NCBI RefSeq assembly: GCF_026155325.1
Contig: NZ_JAPFPW010000003.1
Span: 1 to 64,000 of the forward strand
From: Desulfobotulus pelophilus
GTDB taxonomy: Bacteria > Desulfobacterota > Desulfobacteria > Desulfobacterales > ASO4-4
DNA: 64,000 nucleotides
Reading direction: 5' to 3'
Shown: piece by piece, positions 57,344 through 64,000 of the stretch
Layout of the letters: each line of letters begins with the position of its first letter
How positions within the stretch are numbered: position 1 is the first letter of the stretch
Notes under the pieces: model-generated
Told to the model about the DNA's origin: nothing
The model's database searches: none
Seen by the model: the letters and a program-made list of their open reading frames with translations, nothing else
Position numbers and translations under genes: made by a program

Positions 57344-57586
57344 ATGCCAGGTATGAACGGACAGGGCCCTGCGGGCATGGGATCCCGGCCCGGCAGAGGT
57401 CTGGGACCCTGCGGTTTGGGAAAACGTAAGGATGAAATGCGTGAGGGACTGGCGCAGACGGGAACGCTGCAGGGTGGCAGGGGCATGGGTGGCAGGAGAG
57501 GTAGCCGACGCTTCTGCCGTGGGGCCGGATACGGTGGCCCCGCCGTGCCGGAACCATCATCCTCTTCCGGCCCTGACGAAGTCTGA
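57344..57586 (+). CDS. DUF5320-type Gly/Met/Arg-rich small protein
   Basis: 80 residues: PGMNGQGPAGMGSRPGRGLG ... GRGMGGRRGSRRFCRGAG. The start MPGM-x-GPxGMG-x2-GRGLGxC is the DUF5320 pattern. Members are found in anaerobes, commonly beside iron-sulfur or NifX/NifB-type genes, and have no assigned function. AAAAGGAGG precedes the ATG at 57344. A terminator follows. It lies between panB and the radical SAM gene on the same strand. Confidence 0.8.
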   Translation: MPGMNGQGPAGMGSRPGRGLGPCGLGKRKDEMREGLAQTGTLQGGRGMGGRRGSRRFCRGAGYGGPAVPEPSSSSGPDEV

Positions 57587-57651
57587 GAATTCGCAGGGCA
57601 GAAGAACATTTTTTCAGGGTACGCTTCTGCGGAGGCTTGCCCGTGCAGAGA

Positions 57652-57682
57652 GGAGGCTGCCACATTGGCAGTCTCCTTTTTT
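57652..57682 (+). terminator. Rho-independent terminator of the DUF5320-type gene
   Basis: GGAGGCTGCC and GGCAGTCTCC form a 10-bp stem (one G-T pair) with a 5-base loop and six T residues. Confidence 0.88.
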
Positions 57683-57865
57683 GTTGCCAAAGGAGGGGCT
57701 GCAGCTGTAAAGAAAACTGCTTAGCATTGTTTCCCTTTTAATGAATCAGAGGTCTGCAGTTTTTTTCAGCAATGTGCGCGGGAGCCTGCAGGAAAAGTGC
57801 TGTCCGGTGACAGGTGAGCTGTTTCATGGCGGGGATGCCATTGCTGTTCCTTCGGTGAGGTGGTC

Positions 57866-59257
57866 ATGGCTCTTGTTCAGGAATATCCTTGTTTTGAAGA
57901 AGAAAATTTTAAAGAATATGGAGAGGGAGTTCAGAGGCTTTGCTATGCAGAAGGTGAGAAGGCCAGAAAGGGAATGGATGAAAGACGGCGTATTCTTACC
58001 TCCCTAGCAGGAAAAGTGGTGGACGGGTGTAAGGGTACCAAGCCGGATATGTCAAGGTTATCACCAGGGTGTGCTTTGTGTGCAGCGGGAGAATGGTCCT
58101 GCCTTTTTATTAATGGGAAGTGTAATGGATCCTGTTTTTACTGTCCTGCGCCCCAGAATGAGGAAAGTGTTCCCGCTTCCCAGGGTCTGAATTTTCTTTT
58201 GCCCGATGCCTACGCAGACTATGTGGCTGGTCTTGGATTTCGGGGGGTGGGGTTTTCCGGTGGAGAACCCCTTCTGACCCTTGGCAGAACCCTTGATTAC
58301 ATTCGGGCTGTCAGGGACCGGATGGGGCTGGGCATACATCTGTGGATGTATACCAATGGTATTCTGGTGAGCCGTGAAAACCTGAAAGCACTGGCACGGG
58401 CTGGCCTTGACGAAATCCGTTTTGACATAGGTGCCATGGATTACCGTCTTGACAGGGCGGCCATGGCTGCGGATTTTTTGCCCGTGGTGACCGTTGAAAT
58501 TCCGGCCGTTCCGGAAGAAGAAGCCCGGCTGATGGTGAAGATACCGGAAATGGCAGCTGTGGGTATCCGTTACCTGAACCTGCATCAGTTGCGTCTTACA
58601 CCTCATAATTTTAAGCGTATGGCCAGCAGAAGGTATACCTATATCCGAGATGCACATCTTACGGTCATGGAATCTGAGATTACAGCCCTTCGTCTTTTGG
58701 CTATGGCAAGGGATATGGATCTCCCACTGGGGGTTAATTACTGCAGCTTTGCCTTTAAGCACAGATTTCAGCAGGCTGCTTTGCGCAGGAAAACATCGCC
58801 GATGGCGGCCTTTTCCGATGAAGGGCTGACGGAAAACGGTTATCTCCGTCAGCTCACACTGGAAGGGCCAGTGCTGTATCTGGAAGAAGAGGCTGCCCGG
58901 CTTGGAAAAATTGGCGCAGATCCCGGGCTGTACCGTTTGACTGCACGAAAGGACGGGTTACGGATCAGCTCGGAGCTGGCCGGTATTGTCCGGCCCGGAC
59001 CCTGTACAGGCAGGTTGCTGTATTCCGGAGTTCGTTTGATGAACATGGAAGAGGCACCCCTTGGGGCCAAAGAAATGCAGTTCGGAGAGCATTGTCGCAT
59101 GGGTCGGGTCCGATTGCCTGCGGTGGATCCTATTGTTCTGGGGAAGGAAGACCTGAAGGCTTTTCTTACATGGTTGGCCGTTCCATCAGAGGGCGCTTTA
59201 CCGGAGAAGGCTTTGCCCTTTGAAGCTGTCCTGCCGGGGCTTCAGGCTTATGCCTGA
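57866..59257 (+). CDS. Radical SAM protein (COG2108-like)
   Basis: 463 residues. The radical SAM cluster is Cys86-x3-Cys90-x2-Cys93 (KCNGSCFYCPAP). Just before it are three more cysteines (69, 72 and 79; GCALCAAGEWSC) that could bind a second cluster or zinc. GFSGGEPLLTL is the GGE motif for SAM. The tail (about residues 330-463) is less typical. It resembles COG2108 proteins related to pyruvate formate-lyase activases, whose substrates are unknown. GAGG precedes the ATG at 57866; an in-frame GTG lies two codons upstream. It faces the flavodoxin operon and its stop codon sits inside a shared palindrome. Confidence 0.87.
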   Translation: MALVQEYPCFEEENFKEYGEGVQRLCYAEGEKARKGMDERRRILTSLAGKVVDGCKGTKPDMSRLSPGCALCAAGEWSCLFINGKCNGSCFYCPAPQNEESVPASQGLNFLLPDAYADYVAGLGFRGVGFSGGEPLLTLGRTLDYIRAVRDRMGLGIHLWMYTNGILVSRENLKALARAGLDEIRFDIGAMDYRLDRAAMAADFLPVVTVEIPAVPEEEARLMVKIPEMAAVGIRYLNLHQLRLTPHNFKRMASRRYTYIRDAHLTVMESEITALRLLAMARDMDLPLGVNYCSFAFKHRFQQAALRRKTSPMAAFSDEGLTENGYLRQLTLEGPVLYLEEEAARLGKIGADPGLYRLTARKDGLRISSELAGIVRPGPCTGRLLYSGVRLMNMEEAPLGAKEMQFGEHCRMGRVRLPAVDPIVLGKEDLKAFLTWLAVPSEGALPEKALPFEAVLPGLQAYA

Positions 59258-59270
59258 AGCCCCGGCAGGA
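59229..59270. terminator. 19-bp perfect palindrome ending two convergent genes
   Basis: TCCTGCCGGGGCTTCAGGC (59229-59247) and its exact reverse complement (59252-59270) flank a TTAT loop. The left arm encodes the last residues of the radical SAM protein, and the stop codon lies in the right arm. No long T-run follows on either strand. Confidence 0.8.
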
Positions 59271-59279
59271 GGGGGTGTT

Positions 59280-59789
59280 TCAGTCTTTTTTGATGGTTCG
59301 GATCATGGTCTCAAGGCTTTTTCTGAAAATATCCCAGTCTGCAGGAGGCATGTCGCCTGTGAGGATCCATTCAAGGGCATAGTGGAAGCCAAGATAATCA
59401 TAAGTGAAAATGGCGTGTTTTTTCCGCAGATAATCGATGGCCGGCCGACACATGAAGCCCAGGCATACGGGACTCTTATGATCCTTCAGCCGACAGCCTG
59501 TGCTGCCGTGGTATTCACAGGGACTGACGCCGGAATTTTCTGGCTGATTTTCCGGTTTGCCATAAAGCTCGTGGCGTCTGGATCGGAGCAGATCAAAGGA
59601 GGGATGGTCCAGGTCGTAGATCGTATGATACCTGTCCCTGCAGCAGGCTGCCACGGGCAGCCCTGGCGTAAGAGAGAGGAGGCGGGGAATACAGACGGCC
59701 GTACAATAGTCAAAATATGTATAGAAATGATGTAGCAGGCTTTCTGCTTCAAGGTAGCGGTGCAGACAGGCCTCAGGGCTTTTCTCCAT
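59280..59789 (-). CDS. Cysteine-rich protein of unknown function (169 aa)
   Basis: 169 residues, function not recognised. A helical N-terminal part (CLHRYLEAESLLHHFYTYFD, YCTAVCIPRLL) leads to a cysteine-rich centre: AACCRDRYHTIYDLDHPSFD, then CEYHGSTGCRLKDHKSPVCL and GFMCRPAIDYL. The spacing recalls small [Fe-S] or zinc-binding cysteine clusters, and the end is an aromatic-rich helix. The ATG at 59789 is chosen because GGGAG lies seven bases upstream; the frame continues up to 60026 but that part is Pro-rich and not protein-like. It is the last gene of the operon flavodoxin - 131-aa protein - this protein. Confidence 0.7.
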   Translation of the reverse strand: MEKSPEACLHRYLEAESLLHHFYTYFDYCTAVCIPRLLSLTPGLPVAACCRDRYHTIYDLDHPSFDLLRSRRHELYGKPENQPENSGVSPCEYHGSTGCRLKDHKSPVCLGFMCRPAIDYLRKKHAIFTYDYLGFHYALEWILTGDMPPADWDIFRKSLETMIRTIKKD

Positions 59790-60064
59790 GGCTTGCTCCC
59801 AGACAGGATGATTTATGGGCTGCCTGTTTCGGGGAATCGGTGCAGCCGTATTTTCTGCTGGGAAGTATCCGAAAGGAAGAGGCCTTGTCAAGCAGGTCCC
59901 CCGGAAAAAGATTCCGGAGGTATCCCGGGGAAGGACACCTCCGGAGCAGGAGGGAAGGGGTGGAGAAACACCAGCTGGCACATAGGAAGGCGATCCATAC
60001 GTGTTTGCAGGTGGAGAGGCATGCACAGCCTTACGGGGAGAGCGGGCTGTGCATGGGAGGGCCG

Positions 60065-60460
60065 TCAGGCCGCGTTGCGCCGTTCACTGCAGCAGGTGCC
60101 GCCGCTGCCGCATCCGTTCTCACAGTTGCAGCTATCGCCGCAGCATGAAATTACCTGATCCTCATTTTCTTCTTCAAGTGCTTCCAGAAGATGGGGTCGC
60201 TGAAGGCCGTTTTCTTCACTGTCTGGTACAAAGCCTTTCCCCTGGCAGTGGGAGCAGAGACAGCCGGAAAGAACGATTCTTGTAACTCCTGCTCCCATGG
60301 GTACCAGCTGAAAGGGGATCTGATGGGCAGCCATGTAACCTACCAGCCACTTGACAAAGATTTCGTTTTTGAGGTCAATGGAGGAAAAACTCCCTTGGGC
60401 CAGCTGGGTGATCATGCGGATCTGGAAACTTCGCATCACCTTAGACTGTTTTTTGGTCAT
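60065..60460 (-). CDS. Cysteine-tailed protein of unknown function (131 aa)
   Basis: 131 residues, family not recognised. The first 75 residues look globular (SFQIRMITQLAQGSFSSIDL, IFVKWLVGYMAAHQIPFQLV) and end with VTRIVLSGCLCSHCQGKG. After an acidic stretch the C-terminus is extremely cysteine-rich (ISCCGDSCNCENGCGSGGTCC), nine cysteines in under 25 residues, a probable metal- or cluster-binding tail. AAGGAG precedes the ATG at 60460. Second gene after flavodoxin (48 bp gap) in one operon. Confidence 0.7.
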   Translation of the reverse strand: MTKKQSKVMRSFQIRMITQLAQGSFSSIDLKNEIFVKWLVGYMAAHQIPFQLVPMGAGVTRIVLSGCLCSHCQGKGFVPDSEENGLQRPHLLEALEEENEDQVISCCGDSCNCENGCGSGGTCCSERRNAA

Positions 60461-60508
60461 CAGTTTTCTCCTTTTGTCTGACGGCATGGGGCCGGAATTT
60501 TTGCAGAA

Positions 60509-61031
<523 letters not shown>

Positions 61032-61034
61032 TAG

Positions 61035-61056
61035 TTTTTTTAGCTGCGGCTAAAAA
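61035..61056. terminator. Palindromic hairpin after the DUF2325 gene
   Basis: TTTTTTAGC and GCTAAAAAA pair around TGCG. It can end the DUF2325 transcript, but it also resembles the flanking operator dyads (TTTTAGC...GCTAAAA) and lies just upstream of the flavodoxin -35 box, so it may be a second regulator site. Confidence 0.5.
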
Positions 61057-61062
61057 AGAGCT

Positions 61063-62322
61063 TTATTTTTCTTCTGCTGCCTTTGAGAACCTGTTCCCAG
61101 CAATCAGCGGATTGGAAACGGAAGGACTTTCTTCCTCCTGCAGCGCTGTTTTTTCCAATGCTGCGGTTATGGCAGACCGGCTGGATGAATCCAGCATGCG
61201 CAGGCACTTGCCGTGTTTCCGGCAGATTTCCTTTACAAGCCCGCAGGCTCCGTGGCTGTTGCAGTTGACAGGGCATAAAATGATATCGGACCGTCTTACA
61301 CGGGCTTCCAGTGTCTGCTTGCCCCCATGGATACAGCCGTCATGATACTCAAATTGCCCCCCTGTTGTTTCAACGGCATTTCTGTAAAGGGGCCGCATGC
61401 AAGGTCTCCCGCCAACGACGAGAACGCGTTTGTATCCGAGGTCGGGCACTTCAGCCTTGGGCGGGAAAGGGCGGAGTGCATGGGGCTTGGTCTGCTGAAT
61501 GGGTGTTTCTGCTGGTTCTGAACCGGAAATCTGGGGGGCTTTGCGCCATTCTGCCCTTTCCGTTTCCAGTTTTTTGACCCGCTGGTTCAGTGCCTGGTTT
61601 TTATCCTGAAGGCGCTGAAGCCTTTCTGAAAGATTTTCCAGAGATTCCTTTGCTGTCTCTTCTCTTGGGCTTGAGGTGCTTGTGTTCGTTTCAAGACGCT
61701 GCCACTTTTCGAGTTCTGCCGTTTTTGCCATCAGGGTGTCGGTTTTTTCTTTCAGATTTTTTTGGATACGGCGGGAAAGTTCTTTTTCTTCCGCAAGGAG
61801 TTTTTCCAGTCGTACAATCATGCGTCTTGATTCCAGCAGGTCACGTTTTGCGGTGTGGCCGAGCATGTGCAGGGTTCCGAAGACTTCCGCCTGCAGAGAC
61901 TGGGATATATTGGACCGGCAGGCAATGATATAAAGGGGAAGTTCCAGTTCACCGGTCTGAATTCCTGTTTCCCAAAGCTTTCGTATCGCAGATTCGGGGC
62001 TGTGCAGCCATTCGGTTGCGCTGGTGAGATATTTTTTCTTGAGAAAAGTGTCAATCCTGCGGGCTACCCGTGTTGGTGCGTCAATATTTTCCATCACTGC
62101 GGCATGAAGGGATGCGGGACAAATGCGGCGAACATTGAATCCGGCTTTTTTCAGAAGATGATGATGGTCATCAATGGAAAGGCATGTCCCAACCAGAGGG
62201 CATTTCATGGACTGGGGTATTTCCCAGAGGGAGGCAAAGTGCGCTCCTTTGGAGGTCCAGTTCTCTGCGGGGATGAAAGTTTCAAGGGCAGCGCGGGAAA
62301 AGTTGGGCGGCATCGGTGTCAT
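61063..62322 (-). CDS. DUF2325 protein with long coiled coil
   Basis: 419 residues. The first 160 residues are helical and of unknown fold. A coiled coil spans about residues 160-265 (RRMIVRLEKLLAEEKELSRR, LERLQRLQDKNQALNQRVKK). The DUF2325 domain is at about 293-385 (KRVLVVGGRPCMRPLYRNAV, FEYHDGCIHGG, RSDIILCPVNCNSHGACGLV). DUF2325 proteins have no proven function; they carry conserved cysteines and histidines and are often seen near DtxR or iron genes. The ATG at 62322 has CAGGAG upstream. Its promoter carries the same operator-like dyad as flavodoxin. Confidence 0.82.
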   Translation of the reverse strand: MTPMPPNFSRAALETFIPAENWTSKGAHFASLWEIPQSMKCPLVGTCLSIDDHHHLLKKAGFNVRRICPASLHAAVMENIDAPTRVARRIDTFLKKKYLTSATEWLHSPESAIRKLWETGIQTGELELPLYIIACRSNISQSLQAEVFGTLHMLGHTAKRDLLESRRMIVRLEKLLAEEKELSRRIQKNLKEKTDTLMAKTAELEKWQRLETNTSTSSPREETAKESLENLSERLQRLQDKNQALNQRVKKLETERAEWRKAPQISGSEPAETPIQQTKPHALRPFPPKAEVPDLGYKRVLVVGGRPCMRPLYRNAVETTGGQFEYHDGCIHGGKQTLEARVRRSDIILCPVNCNSHGACGLVKEICRKHGKCLRMLDSSSRSAITAALEKTALQEEESPSVSNPLIAGNRFSKAAEEK

Positions 62323-62349
62323 GGGGACTCCTGTGAGAGTTTTTAGTGT

Positions 62350-62385
62350 ATTTTACATGGGCAATAAAGTTTGTGTCAACTAAAA
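62350..62385 (-). promoter_or_regulatory. DUF2325 promoter with operator-like dyad
   Basis: On the minus strand TTGACA (62374-62379), an 18-base spacer, then TAAAAT (62350-62355). The sequence TTTTAGTTGACACAAAC (62369-62385) overlaps the -35 box and matches the flavodoxin site at 14 of 17 positions when aligned in reverse orientation. Confidence 0.6.
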
Positions 62386-62503
62386 AAATAAATATCAATA
62401 AAAACATCGGGCGTAGATGTCCGTGACATCCGTTGTTTTATAGCTTACGGATTGGAGGATCGGGGGTAGTAAGACGTCAGGGTGTTTGTGCTATCTTATT
62501 TTT

Positions 62504-62947
62504 TCAAGGGGTTATGGTTGTTTCAATTGGTCGGGGACCCGGATAAAAGATGCTGATCCCGAAATCATCACCGGTGTTGAGGATTCCGTCGGCCCCATGG
62601 CAGATAAGCTGAAAGCCTCTCCCGTCCGGGGTTCTTATGTAGGAGAGCCCATTTCCCCATCGGTCTATGGGCATTTGCTTCTGCATGTTGTGGGGAAATT
62701 CTCTGGTAAGCCATGAACCCAGTTCTTCAGGAGGCGGGTAAAGACCTGTCTGGAGGTAGTGTTTTTCCAGTGCAAAGGCAATTTCCTGAATGTGGTTTCG
62801 CGTAAGAATTTCACGCAGGGTATTGGTTATGCCATGGACAAGGATGTCTGCAGGAGCTGTCCATACCTGAAATAGAAGGAGGATGCCAGCCAGATAAAAA
62901 AGAAACCGCAGGTGAGATTTTCTGAAAGGGGGAACGATCTTTCTCAT
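62504..62947 (-). CDS. Pseudopilin GspG-like protein (type II secretion core fold)
   Basis: About 147 residues. One N-terminal membrane helix (about residues 12-30, RFLFYLAGILLLFQVW) is followed by a GspG-like C-terminal domain: LREILTRNHIQEIAFALEKH, YLQTGLYPPPEELGSW, MPIDRWGNGLSYIRTPDGRG and GADGILNTGDDFGISI. The last two strings are the family calcium-loop region. It lacks the prepilin cleavage motif, so it is not a classical pseudopilin. The start at 62947 (MRKIVPPF) gives the membrane helix at the N-terminus; no strong ribosome site is seen. No other secretion gene is in the window. Confidence 0.75.
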   Translation of the reverse strand: MRKIVPPFRKSHLRFLFYLAGILLLFQVWTAPADILVHGITNTLREILTRNHIQEIAFALEKHYLQTGLYPPPEELGSWLTREFPHNMQKQMPIDRWGNGLSYIRTPDGRGFQLICHGADGILNTGDDFGISIFYPGPRPIETTITP

Positions 62948-63179
62948 TTCAATGGTATAGCAGCGGTTGTGGGATAATGCCAAGGGGAAATGCATCAGGC
63001 GGTTGGCTCAATGGAGAACTCTCGTACCATCATTGATGCATTTTTTAATAAAGAAACTTTCCTGGTTTTTTTCTGGCTGCGTCTGTCTCAACAATTATGC
63101 ATAGAGGGGATTTCCATGGGAACTTTGCAGGACTCTGTGGTTAGTGGTCCATCACACGGAGGGTGGACGGGTAGAGCCG

Positions 63180-63202
63180 AACGCCCCGGAAAGGGGCGTT
63201 TT
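63180..63202 (+). terminator. Hairpin with T-run
   Basis: AACGCCCC and GGGGCGTT pair around a GGAAA loop, followed by TTTTC. No clear gene upstream on the plus strand; it may end an unseen small transcript or stop read-through into the convergent DtxR gene. Confidence 0.6.
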
Positions 63203-63231
63203 CGGTGGCAGGTCAGGAGCTGTGTGGCCCG

Positions 63232-63987
63232 TCAGAAAGGAACCACAAGTATTTTTTCCGCATCTTCAATTCTGAGGATAAGGTGATATCCTTTAATTTT
63301 TATGGTAAGATTTTCGCTTTCCTTTTCGATGTTCTCCACTTCCACCACGTTGCCAGGACCGGCTTCAATGTCATTCAGATGGCGGAGTGCGGAAGGCCGT
63401 CCTTCAAGGCTGGAGAGAACACCTTTCTCACCGATCTTAAGTCTTGAGAGAGGGATGAGATTTTTTTCGGAATCCTGAATAAAGTCCTTTTTTTCTTTTA
63501 ACTCATTGACGCAGTTGGAAAGGCAGGTCTCACATCCACCGGCTTCCAGCCTTTCACAGTGGCGGCTGAAACCTTTGATCCAGTCTGCTCCTCCACGGGG
63601 ACAAATATCCACAAACTCCACAAATTGAATCAGCCGGTCCAAAATATTGGGAGAAATGGCATGCTCCATTTTGCAGGCAGCATCTTCGGCTTCGTCTATG
63701 GGAATAAGCAGGATTTTTGTAAAAAAGTCTTTGAGAGCCTCATGCCTGCGCACAACGTCCCTGGCCAGCTCTGCACCTTTGGCGGTAAGGGTAATGAGAT
63801 CGTAGGGTGCATAATTGATGTAGCCTTTTTCCGAAAGGGAACGAAGGGCACCGGTAACAGATGAGTTGTTGACATTCAAGCGCTGGGCAATATCTTTTGC
63901 GCGTGCCGCCTGTTTTTCCGCAACCACATGAAAGATGGTTTCAAGGTAATCTTCAAGACTTGCGCTTAACTTTTCAGATTCAGACAT
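63232..63987 (-). CDS. DtxR-family metalloregulator with five-cysteine segment and FeoA-like domain
   Basis: 251 residues. A winged-helix domain (about 1-62: ASLEDYLETIFHVVAEKQAA, RAKDIAQRLNVNNSSVTGAL) and a dimerisation domain with metal ligands (RRHEAL near 81; ACKMEHAIS near 104-112 giving Cys105, Glu108 and His109) are clear. An extra segment follows with cysteines at 129, 144, 152, 155 and 159 (CP...HCERLEAGGCETCLSNC). An SH3-like FeoA domain closes the protein (about 180-250). This family represses iron or manganese genes when metal is bound. The ATG at 63987 is 13 bases from the window edge, so its own promoter is not visible. Confidence 0.9.
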   Translation of the reverse strand: MSESEKLSASLEDYLETIFHVVAEKQAARAKDIAQRLNVNNSSVTGALRSLSEKGYINYAPYDLITLTAKGAELARDVVRRHEALKDFFTKILLIPIDEAEDAACKMEHAISPNILDRLIQFVEFVDICPRGGADWIKGFSRHCERLEAGGCETCLSNCVNELKEKKDFIQDSEKNLIPLSRLKIGEKGVLSSLEGRPSALRHLNDIEAGPGNVVEVENIEKESENLTIKIKGYHLILRIEDAEKILVVPF

Positions 63988-64000
63988 AATATATTCCTGG

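Noticed and set aside
63110-63202. Small plus-strand ORF or RNA before the terminator at 63180
   Set aside because: The ATG at 63116 has no good ribosome site and the frame runs through the hairpin into the DtxR gene.

Overview
The window looks like a chromosomal segment of an anaerobic, sulfate-reducer-like member of the Desulfobacterota (Desulfobacterales type). This is inferred from protein style and content, not from a marker gene: an NtrC/ZraR-type two-component system with a matching sigma-54 promoter, a cytoplasmic molybdopterin oxidoreductase next to an FmdE-MoeA-like fusion and MobA, flavodoxin, a COG2108-like radical SAM protein, a DtxR regulator with a cysteine cluster, and the MutL form that carries its own endonuclease motif. 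Base composition is moderate, and most genes have good Shine-Dalgarno sites.

Layout. 1-1.3 kb: a frameshifted IS3-family transposase remnant and an 8-bp tandem repeat. 1.5-8.9 kb: core genes hrpA, an EVE-domain protein, leuB, a PilZ protein and a four-helix membrane protein. 9-15.5 kb: a decayed genomic island lying against the 3' end of tRNA-Ser(GCT). It holds a P4-type integrase pseudogene, a truncated BRO-N antirepressor, an Rpn-like pseudogene, an AlpA-type regulator, broken GrpB and GNAT genes, and two intact cargo genes (arylamine N-acetyltransferase and a LysE-type exporter). 15.5-23.9 kb: two tRNA-Ser genes, an acidic protein, argS, a SPOR protein, gatC, gatA, mutL and a crotonase. 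24-36.4 kb: a hydantoinase A-like/histone deacetylase-like pair, EpmA, an O-methyltransferase, MarR, the molybdenum module (oxidoreductase, FmdE-MoeA-like fusion, MobA) and a periplasmic binding protein.

36.5-56.2 kb: a ZraR/ZraS-like pair divergent from a ZraP-like gene, then rsmA-DUF2062, a presequence-protease-like M16C peptidase, Rnk, thiol peroxidase, a DUF2520 protein, a methyl-accepting chemotaxis protein, tRNA-Asn, and the hisS-aspS-CBS/ACT-antiporter gene string. 56.4-64 kb: panB, a DUF5320-type protein, a radical SAM protein convergent with a flavodoxin/cysteine-rich operon, a DUF2325 coiled-coil protein, a pseudopilin-like protein and a DtxR-family regulator.

The most unusual items are: (i) two copies (27181-27527 and 34368-34638) of a non-coding element with terminal inverted repeats, gap-free conserved flanks (115 and 78 bp) and a core that differs in sequence and length but folds into a hairpin in both; (ii) a shared 17-bp operator-like dyad over the core promoters of the flavodoxin and DUF2325 genes, close to a DtxR regulator with a five-cysteine segment; (iii) a histone deacetylase-like protein with a C-terminal zinc-ribbon-like tail, translationally coupled to a hydantoinase A-like protein; (iv) the FmdE-MoeA-like fusion; (v) the flavodoxin/cysteine-rich protein/radical SAM cluster.
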